From Chloroflexota bacterium (GTDB lineage Bacteria > Chloroflexota > Dehalococcoidia > Lucifugimonadales > JAPUKM01), in NCBI GenBank assembly GCA_027295645.1, contig JAPUKM010000216.1, positions 1-15,803 on the forward strand: a DNA stretch of 15,803 nt. The letters are read 5' to 3'. Below the pieces are notes generated by a model, which did no database searches, had not been told where the DNA came from, and saw only the letters and a list, made by a program, of their open reading frames with translations. Of this stretch, positions 8,239-15,141 are shown piece by piece (position 1 is the first letter of the stretch; each line of letters starts with the position of its first letter). A program made the position numbers and the translations under genes.

Positions 8239-8893
8239 GCTTCACGTCCACACCCGTTTCTCTCCAGATTGTGCCACCCCTGTTGCGAAGCTGGTGGCAC
8301 GCTGCCAGAAGGTGGGCACCAACTGCCTCGCCATTACCGACCACAATACTATCAAGGGGGCACTGGCTGTCCGGGAAATAGCACCCTTTCAGATCATCAT
8401 CGGCGAAGAGGTGAAAAGCAGCGGTGGAGAGATCACAGGCCTCTTCCTAACGGAAGAGATACCTGCTGGACTCTCGCCTATGGAAACGGTCGATCGCATC
8501 AAGGCCCAGGGGGGCTTGGTCTCCATCCCTCACCCCTTCGACCGGATGCGGCGCTCGGTGATCACCGCCCCGGCCCTGGAGCAGATCCTCCCCCACGCCG
8601 ATATTATCGAGGCCTTCAACGCACGCAACACCTTTCGCAGCGCAAACGAGCGCGCCATGCATCTGGCCCGCGAGAGGGGGCTGCTCATGTCCGCGGTCAG
8701 TGACGCCCACACGCTGATTGAGCTGGGCAGGGCCTTCGTGGAGATGCCTGAGTTCGATGGCACACCGGAGGGATTCAAGGAGTCGCTGCGTCAGGGAAAG
8801 CTGGTAACCCGCGGCATCACCCCCCTCATCCACTTCGCCACCACCTTCACCAAGCTGCGACAGCGGCTACTGGGAAGCTACGAGAGCAATTAG
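8225..8893 (+). CDS. PHP-domain metal-dependent phosphoesterase
   Basis: Polymerase-and-histidinol-phosphatase (PHP) family protein, 222 residues, a trinuclear metal-binding barrel that hydrolyses phosphoesters. Metal-ligand motifs are in the expected order: H7 and H9 (HVHT), D15 (SPDC), D39-H40 (ITDHN), E61/E62 (GEEV), H103 (IPHPFD), E129 (IEAFNARN) and D160-H162 (SDAH). This resembles stand-alone PHP phosphatases and nucleases such as the 3',5'-nucleoside bisphosphate phosphatase/RNase AM group. The true substrate is unknown. The start lies within the end of xseB and the stop is two bases before the formyltransferase-like gene, so the three are probably translated from one message. The last 20 residues (FATTFTKLRQRLLG) form a basic amphipathic tail. 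Confidence 0.85.
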   Translation: MLKTELHVHTRFSPDCATPVAKLVARCQKVGTNCLAITDHNTIKGALAVREIAPFQIIIGEEVKSSGGEITGLFLTEEIPAGLSPMETVDRIKAQGGLVSIPHPFDRMRRSVITAPALEQILPHADIIEAFNARNTFRSANERAMHLARERGLLMSAVSDAHTLIELGRAFVEMPEFDGTPEGFKESLRQGKLVTRGITPLIHFATTFTKLRQRLLGSYESN

Positions 8894-8895
8894 CC

Positions 8896-9696
8896 GTGCT
8901 CAAGCTGGGCTGGTTCTCCACAGGACGAGGCGAAGGCTCCCGCAGGCTGCTGGAGCTGGTACTGAAGCAGATAGCCAGCGGCGACTTATCCGTTACCATC
9001 GAATTCGTCTTTCAGAACAGAGAGCGCGGAGAGGCCGAGGGCAGCGACCAGTTTCAAGACCTGGTGCGCTCCTACGGCATCCCCCTGGCAACCCTCTCCT
9101 CACAACGGTTCCGCAAAGGGCGGGGAGCCGGCAGTTTCTCCGAGGTACGTCTGGAGTTCGACCGTGAGGTGATACGTCTGCTGGAGGGTTATCAACCCAA
9201 TTTGAGCGTTCTCGCTGGCTATATGCTCTATACAGCCGATGAGCTATGCAAGCATTTCACCATGATCAACAGTCACCCCGCGCTCCCAGATGGACCAATC
9301 GGCACCTGGCAACAGGTGATCTGGCAACTCATCAACCAACAGGCCAATGAGACAGGCGCTATGATCCATCTGGCCACGGAGGAATGGGACCGTGGGCCGG
9401 TCATTAGCTACTTCTCCTTCCCACTCCACGGCCCGCTTTTTGACCCCCTGTGGGAGCAGATCAAGGGTCGCACCATCAACGATCTGCGGGCCACGGAGGG
9501 AGAGCGCCTTCCTCTATTCCAGCGTATTCACGAGGAGGGCGGAAAGCGGGAACCCCATCTGCTGGTGGAGACCATCAGAGCCTTTGCTGAGGGGACGGTC
9601 AGAATAGTGGACGGCCAAATGGTCGATGCAGCGGGGAACCCGATTCCGGGCTATTGCCTGAACGAAAATATCGAGGCTGCGCTCGGGGACCGCTGA
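8896..9696 (+). CDS. PurN-like formyltransferase-family protein
   Basis: Protein of the formyltransferase fold, closest in layout to glycinamide ribonucleotide transformylase (PurN), which transfers a formyl group from 10-formyltetrahydrofolate. The catalytic triad aligns as N125 and H127 (in INSHPAL) and D165 (TEEWDRGPV). The VLAGYMLYTADEL strand-helix before it and an FQNRERGEAEG segment near 39-49 also fit PurN. Differences are clear. It has 266 residues rather than about 200. The substrate-binding GxGSN loop reads STGRGEGSRRL. The HPSLLPxFxG folate-side loop is replaced by HPALPDGPIGTWQQ. There is also a C-terminal extension ending in IPGYCLNENIEAAL. It may be a paralogue with another acceptor rather than the purine enzyme. 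The GTG start directly follows the PHP stop, with weak ribosome-binding signals. Confidence 0.75.
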   Translation: MLKLGWFSTGRGEGSRRLLELVLKQIASGDLSVTIEFVFQNRERGEAEGSDQFQDLVRSYGIPLATLSSQRFRKGRGAGSFSEVRLEFDREVIRLLEGYQPNLSVLAGYMLYTADELCKHFTMINSHPALPDGPIGTWQQVIWQLINQQANETGAMIHLATEEWDRGPVISYFSFPLHGPLFDPLWEQIKGRTINDLRATEGERLPLFQRIHEEGGKREPHLLVETIRAFAEGTVRIVDGQMVDAAGNPIPGYCLNENIEAALGDR

Positions 9697-9699
9697 CAC

Positions 9700-9715
9700 G
9701 GCCCTCTTCCGGGCC
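9700..9715. terminator. Possible short hairpin at a convergent gene junction
   Basis: GGCCC-TCTTCC-GGGCC forms a perfect five-pair stem in the 18-base gap between the PurN-like gene and clpX. On the + strand a run of six T begins 9 bases after the stem, inside the clpX coding end, which is farther than in a standard intrinsic terminator. On the - strand there is no T run. It may slow convergent polymerases, but the evidence is weak. Confidence 0.3.
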
Positions 9716-10998
9716 TACGCCGATTTTTTCTGTTCACTCGCTATCGGCGTGCCCTCAGCCGTGAGCAGCAGAGGCGCCCTCTTGCCCCGTATGGTGTCGG
9801 CATCCACAATGCAGCGGCCCACACCCTTCATGGACGGGAGGTCGTACATCGCATCCAGGAGCGCCTCCTCCAAGATGGAACGCAGGCCGCGAGCGCCGGT
9901 CTTGTGTTTCAGCGCCTCCTCGGCGGTGGCCTCAAGGGCATCAGGATCAAAGATGAGATCCACGTTGTCCAGCTTAAACAGGTACTGGTACTGCTTGATC
10001 AGAGCATTCTTGGGCTCAGTCAGAACACGGATGAGATCATCCTTATCCAGGGCATCCAGGCTGACCAACATAGGAAGCCGCCCAATAAACTCGGGGATGA
10101 AACCGTATGCCAGCAGGTCATCCGTGGAGACCTGACTCAAGAACTTGGCACTATCGGCGTCCCGAGAGCGCTTCGGTTTCGCACTGAACCCAATGGAGTT
10201 GTTACTTGAGGAGATGCGCTTTTCCACGATCTCCTGTAACCCCTCAAACGCTCCGCCGCAGATGAAGAGGATCCGCTCGGTATTGATCTGAAGGAACTCC
10301 TGGTGGGGATGCTTCCGTCCCCCCTGGGGTGGCACATTGGCTATGCACCCCTCCATGATCTTGAGCAGCGCCTGCTGCACCCCCTCACCGGAGACATCCC
10401 GGGTGATGGATGGGTTCGAGCTCTTCCGGGCGACCTTATCGATCTCATCAATGTAGATGATGCCTTGCTCCGCCCGGGGGATGTCAAAGTCGGCGGCCTG
10501 GATGAGGCGAAGGAGGATATTCTCCACATCCTCACCAACGTAGCCGGCCTCCGTTAAGGAGGTTGCGTCTGTTATCGAAAACGGCGCGTCCAGGATCCGG
10601 GCAAGGGTCTGGGCCAGCAGGGTCTTCCCTGACCCGGTGGGGCCCATAAAAAGGATGTTGCTCTTCTGCACCTCCACCGAATCAGGCAAGCTAGCCTGCA
10701 TTGCGCGCTTGTAGTGGTTATAAACGGCCACTCCCAGCACTTTTCTGGCCCGCTCCTGGCCAATGACGTATTCTCCTAAAAGAGCATCGATCTCCCTGGG
10801 CGGCAATGGCTTAGTGGGGTGATCCCCGGATACCGGGATCTCTTCCTGCTCCTCCTGGATAACCCGCAGGCAGAGGGCAACACAATCGTCGCATATGAAC
10901 ACACGGCCGGGGCCTGCAACGAGCCGCCGGACCTCGTTCTGCAATTTGCCGCAGAAGGAGCAGTGACGCCCTTTGCGACCCTGCGTAGTGCTACCCAA
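9715..10998 (-). CDS. clpX: ATP-dependent Clp protease ATP-binding subunit ClpX
   Basis: AAA+ unfoldase that recognises tagged substrates and feeds them into ClpP. The N-terminal zinc-binding domain has C13, C16, C36 and C39. Walker A GPTGSGKT spans residues 119-126, pore loop 1 GYVGEDVE 152-159, and Walker B IIYIDEIDK 180-188. The ClpP-docking IGF loop is in NSIGFSAKP, and sensor-2 lies in GARGLRSILE. The 427 residues match the family length. Translation starts at TTG, chosen because AGGAGG lies 5 bases upstream, overlapping the clpP stop, and because the predicted N-terminus fits the family. It is the last gene of tig-clpP-clpX and ends in TAG. Confidence 0.96.
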   Translation of the reverse strand: MGSTTQGRKGRHCSFCGKLQNEVRRLVAGPGRVFICDDCVALCLRVIQEEQEEIPVSGDHPTKPLPPREIDALLGEYVIGQERARKVLGVAVYNHYKRAMQASLPDSVEVQKSNILFMGPTGSGKTLLAQTLARILDAPFSITDATSLTEAGYVGEDVENILLRLIQAADFDIPRAEQGIIYIDEIDKVARKSSNPSITRDVSGEGVQQALLKIMEGCIANVPPQGGRKHPHQEFLQINTERILFICGGAFEGLQEIVEKRISSSNNSIGFSAKPKRSRDADSAKFLSQVSTDDLLAYGFIPEFIGRLPMLVSLDALDKDDLIRVLTEPKNALIKQYQYLFKLDNVDLIFDPDALEATAEEALKHKTGARGLRSILEEALLDAMYDLPSMKGVGRCIVDADTIRGKRAPLLLTAEGTPIASEQKKSA

Positions 10999-11003
10999 GA
11001 GCG

Positions 11004-11009
11004 CCTCCT
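11004..11009 (-). promoter_or_regulatory. Ribosome-binding site for the TTG start of clpX
   Basis: AGGAGG on the - strand overlaps the clpP stop (TAGGAGG) and sits 5 bases before the TTG at 10998. It supports this non-ATG start and implies clpP-clpX translational coupling. Confidence 0.8.
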
Positions 11010-11652
11010 AAGCGGATTTAGCGGATTTGGCCGACTCTTTCTCGTCCTGAATTGCCGTCAATATCTCGTCGACGAGCCCATACTCTTTCGCCTGGTCAGC
11101 GCTCAGGTAGTAGTCCCTATCGGTATCCTGTGCCACCTTCTCATACGTCTGACCGGTGTGGGTGGAGATGATAGTCCGGACCTTGTCCTGCATACGAAGT
11201 ATCTCCCGTGCAGCAATCTCGATATCCGACGCCTGACCCTGAGCGCCGCCCATAGGCTGGTGCATATGGACGGTGGCGTTGGGCAGGGCGTAGCGCTTCC
11301 CCTTGGTCCCTCCGCACAGCAGCACCGTAGCCATGCTGGCCGCCATCCCCACGCAGATAGTGGATAAGTCACATCGAATCACCTGCATCGTGTCGTAAAT
11401 GGCTAGCCCGGAGCTGATGACACCGCCCGGGCTGTTGATGTACAGGTGGATATCTTTGTCCGGGTCCTCCCGTTCCAGGTAGAGGAGCTGAGCGACGATG
11501 AGATTGGCCACCTGATCAGTGATGGGCGTGCCGAGGAAGACAATCCGTTCCCGAAGCAACAGGGAGTAGATATCAAAGGCACGCTCCCCTCGAGGAGAGG
11601 TCTCAATAACCATAGGAATGATATCACTGAACCTATCGGGCTGTTCCAGCAT
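11008..11652 (-). CDS. clpP: ATP-dependent Clp protease proteolytic subunit ClpP
   Basis: Serine peptidase that assembles into a two-ring chamber and degrades proteins delivered by ClpX. The catalytic triad is S106 (GMAASMA), H131 (HMHQPMGG) and D180 (DTDRDYYLS). INSPGGVI and the IPMVIETSPRGERAFDIYS N-terminal loop are also typical. The open frame reaches back to an ATG at 11733, which would overlap tig by 101 bases. I prefer the ATG at 11652 because AAAGGAGGT lies 7 bases upstream and the resulting 214 residues fit the family. The overlap with tig is then 20 bases. The C-terminus ends in a short repeat, KESAKSAKSA, encoded by a 9-base tandem repeat at about 11012-11029, beyond the conserved core. 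It is probably co-transcribed with tig and clpX. Confidence 0.95.
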   Translation of the reverse strand: MLEQPDRFSDIIPMVIETSPRGERAFDIYSLLLRERIVFLGTPITDQVANLIVAQLLYLEREDPDKDIHLYINSPGGVISSGLAIYDTMQVIRCDLSTICVGMAASMATVLLCGGTKGKRYALPNATVHMHQPMGGAQGQASDIEIAAREILRMQDKVRTIISTHTGQTYEKVAQDTDRDYYLSADQAKEYGLVDEILTAIQDEKESAKSAKSA

Positions 11653-12997
11653 CCTCACTACCTCCTTTGTCGCTCGCTTCAGCAGGCTGCTCCCCTGCGG
11701 CACTGGCGGGAGCGGACTGTTGTCCTTTGGCAATCTCTGTCAGTCGTTCAAGAGTCTTGCGGTTTAGCAGCACCTCCGAGAGAGAGTGTTTCCCTTCCGG
11801 GCTATCGAAGTTGCGCCGTACAGCGTCGCCCTGATTTCCAACGCTCTCCACGAGAGAGTTAATCTCCTGCTCTACGTCCTCCGGTGAGACCTTGATATTC
11901 TCCAACTCCGCTATCTTCCGAAAGGCGTAGCTCCTGGTAAGGCGGGATAGCGCAACCGATCGTAGCTCCTCCTGGTGCTCCTCAGCGCTTTTGCCCACGT
12001 TTTGAAGGTACTGCTCCATATCCACTTGCTGGCGTTTCAGAGACTCCCGTTCATCCTCCAAAAGGTGGGCCACCTCATGATCCACAAGCAGGGGCGAGAG
12101 ATCTACTTTAGTTCGCTCCAGCAGCAGCGGAACCACCGTCTCCTCATAGCGACGGCGGGCTGCCTGCTCTTCTTGAGACTGCAGGTCTGACCGCACCCTC
12201 TCCAGTAACGCCTCTAAACTATCGTACCCCTCGCCCACGCCCTTGGCAAACTCGTCGTTCAACTCCGGCAGGCGTTTCTCTTTGTTCTCGTGGACCGAGA
12301 CATAAAAGGTGCACTCGCTTCCGACCAGGTCGTCATTACCATAGCCCTCTGGAATGGTGAGGGCAAACTCCTTCTCTCCCCCAGGACTCATCCCCACCAG
12401 CTCCTGGACGAATCCAGGTAGGGGGCTGGGATTCTCCTCAGCCGCAACGTAGACAACTCCCTCCTGGTTCAGGATGTCCTTGTCATTCACCACACCACGT
12501 ATATCCATCGCAACCTGGTCTCCAAAGGCCACCGGTCTGTTTGCCGGCTCCCAGGGAGCCTGCTCTCTACGCAGTTGCTCCAGCGTCTCCTGAACCTGCT
12601 CCTCGGTGACCTCGGTCGACTCCTCGTCCGCCCTGATGGCAAGGTAGTCGTCCAACTCCACTAGGGGCTCTAGGGGCACGGTTGCCTTCACTATCGGCGG
12701 GTCGCCCTCAATTTCATGTACCCTTGGCATACCCGCAGAATCCAGTTTCTGTTCCTCAATGGCACGCTTGACGGCCTCGGGAAGGAGGGAGTCCAGAGCC
12801 TCCTCTCGTAGAGCGTCCGGCCCTACGAACCGCTCCACAATGGCCCGAGGGGCCTTGCCCTTGCGGAAGCCGGGAATATTCGATCGCTGAACAATCCGCT
12901 GGTAGGCCCGCTGGAGATGCGGCTCCATATCCTGCTGCTCCAGCTCGATTGTCAGGAGCGCTTCTCGCTGCGGCAACTCTTCTTTGGTTACTTTCAA
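11633..12997 (-). CDS. tig: Trigger factor (ribosome-associated chaperone, PPIase)
   Basis: Chaperone that docks at the ribosome exit tunnel and shields nascent chains. The N-terminal ribosome-binding domain shows the signature GFRKGKAP at residues 43-50. The middle PPIase (FKBP-like) domain at about 155-245 contains PLPGFVQELVGMSPGGEKEF and a VHENKEKRLPELNDEFAKG exit. It lacks the usual FIPGFE form, so isomerase activity may be reduced. The long helical C-terminal arms run from about 250 to 430, followed by an Ala/Glu/Ser-rich tail. The 454 residues are normal length. It starts at TTG, with CTAGGAA 6 bases upstream and the family-typical MKVTKEELP beginning. A strong promoter lies about 40 bases upstream. 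It overlaps clpP by 20 bases and ends in TAG. Confidence 0.95.
   Translation of the reverse strand: MKVTKEELPQREALLTIELEQQDMEPHLQRAYQRIVQRSNIPGFRKGKAPRAIVERFVGPDALREEALDSLLPEAVKRAIEEQKLDSAGMPRVHEIEGDPPIVKATVPLEPLVELDDYLAIRADEESTEVTEEQVQETLEQLRREQAPWEPANRPVAFGDQVAMDIRGVVNDKDILNQEGVVYVAAEENPSPLPGFVQELVGMSPGGEKEFALTIPEGYGNDDLVGSECTFYVSVHENKEKRLPELNDEFAKGVGEGYDSLEALLERVRSDLQSQEEQAARRRYEETVVPLLLERTKVDLSPLLVDHEVAHLLEDERESLKRQQVDMEQYLQNVGKSAEEHQEELRSVALSRLTRSYAFRKIAELENIKVSPEDVEQEINSLVESVGNQGDAVRRNFDSPEGKHSLSEVLLNRKTLERLTEIAKGQQSAPASAAGEQPAEASDKGGSEDAGTAR
11660..11668 (-). promoter_or_regulatory. Strong ribosome-binding site fixing the clpP start
   Basis: AAAGGAGGT on the - strand lies inside the end of tig, 7 bases before the ATG at 11652. 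It is the best Shine-Dalgarno match I noted in the window and decides the start of clpP against the longer frame from 11733. Confidence 0.85.
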
Positions 12998-13038
12998 TCT
13001 GTGTTCCTAGGCTAGTGCAATAGAAAACCGACTAGGAA

Positions 13039-13047
13039 ATTATAGCA
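13039..13047 (-). promoter_or_regulatory. Extended -10 promoter of tig-clpP-clpX
   Basis: The - strand reads TGCTATAAT, a perfect extended -10 element for a sigma70-type polymerase, in the 83-base gap between aspS and tig. No good -35 hexamer is seen 16-18 bases upstream, which is common for extended -10 promoters. The predicted start near 13032 gives a leader of about 35 bases before the TTG of tig. No CIRCE-type heat-shock operator is visible. Confidence 0.7.
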
Positions 13048-13080
13048 CGTCCGGCTTGCCATCGAGAGTGGGCATTCTGC

Positions 13081-14871
13081 TCACTTCACTACTCGGATGT
13101 GCAGTTCGTCAAGCTGGCTTTTTGGAACCAGCGACGGTGCTTGGAACAGCGGGTCGGCAGCGCTCTGGGTCTTTGGAAAGGCGATGACATCCCGAATAGA
13201 GTCGGCATGGTCAGACAGGAGCGTCAGCAGACGGTCAATCCCCGGTGCAATACCGCCATGGGGCGGCGCGCCGTACTCCAGAGCGCCGAGCAGCTGGCCA
13301 AAGCGATCCTCCATCTCCTCCTCGGTATATCCAAGGAATCGCATGAGGCGCTCCTGCTCTTCGCGAACATGGATTCGGATGCTACCGCTGGCCAACTCGC
13401 TGCCGTTGCAGACCAGGTCGTAGTGCCTTGCCCTTATGCGGCCCGGATCGCTCTCCAGCAGACCCCACTGGTCCCGCTGAGGAGCGGTGAACAGATGATG
13501 GGCCGGCTCCCACCGCTTGCCCTCTTCATCCCAATCGAAGAGAGGGAAGTCGGTAATGTACGCGAAGACAAGATGGGTGGGATCGGTAAGGCCCAGCTGA
13601 TCTCCCATCTCATTGCGGAGCTGAGATAGCGCGGTATTCACCACCCTTTCAGCCCCCGCAACCATGAGCAGTAGATCGCCCGGGACAGCACCTACCCTGG
13701 TTGCCATCTCCTTTACCTGGTCGAGCGTAAGGAAGCGAGCCACCACGGAGCGAACCTGCTCCATAGTCAGCCTGTCCAGGGGGCCATCCCCCTCCAGGGC
13801 AATAGTCACCAGGCCACCGGCACCACGGCTGCGCACGAAGTTCGTCAGCTCCTCAAGCTGGCGGCGGGAGTAGCCGGCGCATCCTGGCGCGGCAAGACCC
13901 TTCACAATACCGCCCGCTTCCACCGCGCCGTTCAGAACATGGGACTCCGTCTTCAGAGCGATGTCCGAAATATCGGCCAGTTCCAGGCCAAACCGCAGGT
14001 CCGGCTTATCGGTCCCATACCTGGCCATTACGTCGTCGTAACGCAGGCGCGGGAAGGGCTTCACCAGGCTCCTGCCCAGCGCCACATTCTCCACAATGCT
14101 GATATACAACTCCTCTATGAGCCCCAGAATATCCTCCTCATCCACAAAGCTCATCTCCAGGTCCAGCTGGGTGTGCTCAGGTTGGCGGTCCCCCCGTGGG
14201 TCCTCGTCACGGAAACAGCGTGCGATCTGAAAGTATCGCTCGAAGCCGGCCACCATCAGAAGCTGCTTGAGTTGCTGAGGCGACTGGGGTAGTGCATAGA
14301 AGTGGCCCGGATAAACTCGGCTGGGAACCAGGTAGTCCCGGGCCCCCTCAGGCGTGCTCTTGATGAGGATGGGCGTCTCCACCTCTATAAAGCCCCTGGC
14401 ATCCAGGAAATCTCGGATGTGCTTCACCACCTTGTGGCGTAAGATGATGTTGTTGTGCATGCGGGCTGTGCGAAGGTCCAGAAAGCGGTACTGCATGCGA
14501 AGGAGCTCATCCACCTCTCCGTCCGAGGCAATATCGAATGGTGGCGTCTTGGATGGGTTGAGCACCTCCGCCCTTGCGGCCTGGACCTCCACCTCTCCGG
14601 TGGCAAGGTCCGGGTTTTCCGTTCCCGGCGCGCGGGCCACCACATCCCCCTCCACCAGCACCACCCACTCACTACGCAGAGTTTCAGCAACGGCGTGAGG
14701 GTCCAGCGACATCTCGGGGTTGAACACCACCTGGACCACTCCCGTGGTATCACGCAGGTCGATGAATATTAGGTTGCCGTGATCGCGCCGACGATGAACC
14801 CATCCAGCCAGGGTGACCCTGGCGCCCACATCATCTCTGCCAATTTCGCCACATGCAATCGTTTTGAGCAC
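13081..14871 (-). CDS. aspS: Aspartyl-tRNA synthetase, probably non-discriminating
   Basis: Class II synthetase that charges tRNA-Asp and, in the non-discriminating form, also tRNA-Asn. The N-terminal OB anticodon domain begins LKTIACGEIG. Motif 2 is in ARCFRDEDPRGDRQPEHTQ, motif 3 in GIAPGIDRLLTLL, and the bacterial GAD insertion lies between them. H31 in RRRDHGN and G83 in ARAPGTENPD match the residues reported for non-discriminating bacterial enzymes; discriminating ones have Leu and Lys there. The frame is open to a GTG at 14892. I prefer the GTG at 14871 because GAGAGGAG lies 6 bases upstream, the family N-terminus fits, and the promoter places transcription start at about 14891. This gives 596 residues, which is normal. 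It stops at TGA. Confidence 0.95.
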   Translation of the reverse strand: MLKTIACGEIGRDDVGARVTLAGWVHRRRDHGNLIFIDLRDTTGVVQVVFNPEMSLDPHAVAETLRSEWVVLVEGDVVARAPGTENPDLATGEVEVQAARAEVLNPSKTPPFDIASDGEVDELLRMQYRFLDLRTARMHNNIILRHKVVKHIRDFLDARGFIEVETPILIKSTPEGARDYLVPSRVYPGHFYALPQSPQQLKQLLMVAGFERYFQIARCFRDEDPRGDRQPEHTQLDLEMSFVDEEDILGLIEELYISIVENVALGRSLVKPFPRLRYDDVMARYGTDKPDLRFGLELADISDIALKTESHVLNGAVEAGGIVKGLAAPGCAGYSRRQLEELTNFVRSRGAGGLVTIALEGDGPLDRLTMEQVRSVVARFLTLDQVKEMATRVGAVPGDLLLMVAGAERVVNTALSQLRNEMGDQLGLTDPTHLVFAYITDFPLFDWDEEGKRWEPAHHLFTAPQRDQWGLLESDPGRIRARHYDLVCNGSELASGSIRIHVREEQERLMRFLGYTEEEMEDRFGQLLGALEYGAPPHGGIAPGIDRLLTLLSDHADSIRDVIAFPKTQSAADPLFQAPSLVPKSQLDELHIRVVK

Positions 14872-14877
14872 CAACGA

Positions 14878-14885
14878 CTCCTCTC
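14878..14885 (-). promoter_or_regulatory. Ribosome-binding site deciding the aspS start
   Basis: GAGAGGAG on the - strand lies 6 bases before the GTG at 14871. It lies inside the longer open frame that begins at 14892, which argues against that longer start. Confidence 0.65.
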
Positions 14886-14897
14886 TCGTCACGCCAG

Positions 14898-14927
14898 ATT
14901 ATAGGGTATGGCTCCTCTACGGAGCAA
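14898..14927 (-). promoter_or_regulatory. Sigma70-like promoter of aspS
   Basis: The - strand holds a perfect TATAAT at 14903-14898. TTGCTC at 14927-14922 matches the first half of the -35 consensus, with an 18-base spacer. Transcription would begin near 14891 and leave about 20 bases before the GTG of aspS. The promoter lies in the 129-base gap after the LuxR-type gene's TGA. Confidence 0.55.
14911..14925. repeat. Inverted repeat within the aspS promoter spacer
   Basis: GCTCC-TCTAC-GGAGC is a perfect five-base inverted repeat. It overlaps the -35 element and spacer of the aspS promoter. It could be a small operator or the remains of an upstream terminator, but no T run follows it on either strand. 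Confidence 0.35.
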
Positions 14928-15000
14928 TGAAGTGCGGTGGTTGGAACGGGAAGAGCGCCAATGCCAGGATACTCATGGAGGTTGGGGATACACGCTCCAT

Positions 15001-15141
15001 TCACTCGGCTTTCAGAGTCACCCGGAATCTCTTGGGTAGGGTAAAGCCGGAGGTTTGCGATAGCTTCCCGCCAAGCCTCTGCACGGCATCGCTCATATCC
15101 AGCTCGCCTCCTCTGTACGCCTCCTCGGCCACCTCCGCGAC
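15001..15141 (-). pseudogene. Same-frame continuation of the LuxR-type gene after TAG
   Basis: Directly after the TAG at 15142-15144 the same frame runs 46 more codons, starting VAEVAEEAYRGGELDMSD and ending PKRFRVTLKAE, to a TGA at 15001-15003. Codon choice resembles the neighbouring genes, and the peptide extends the C-terminal domain naturally. It has no start codon or ribosome-binding site of its own that I trust. I read it as the separated tail of one ancestral gene, cut by a single base change such as GAG or CAG to TAG. Sequencing error or translational readthrough are the alternatives. Confidence 0.6.

Noticed and set aside
11653..11733. 27-residue N-terminal extension of ClpP
   Set aside because: A strong AAAGGAGGT lies inside it, ahead of the ATG at 11652, and the longer form would overlap tig by 101 bases.
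13012..13035. Inverted repeat CTAGT/ACTAG as a CIRCE heat-shock operator
   Set aside because: It does not match TTAGCACTC-N9-GAGTGCTAA. The arm is only five bases with a 14-base loop.
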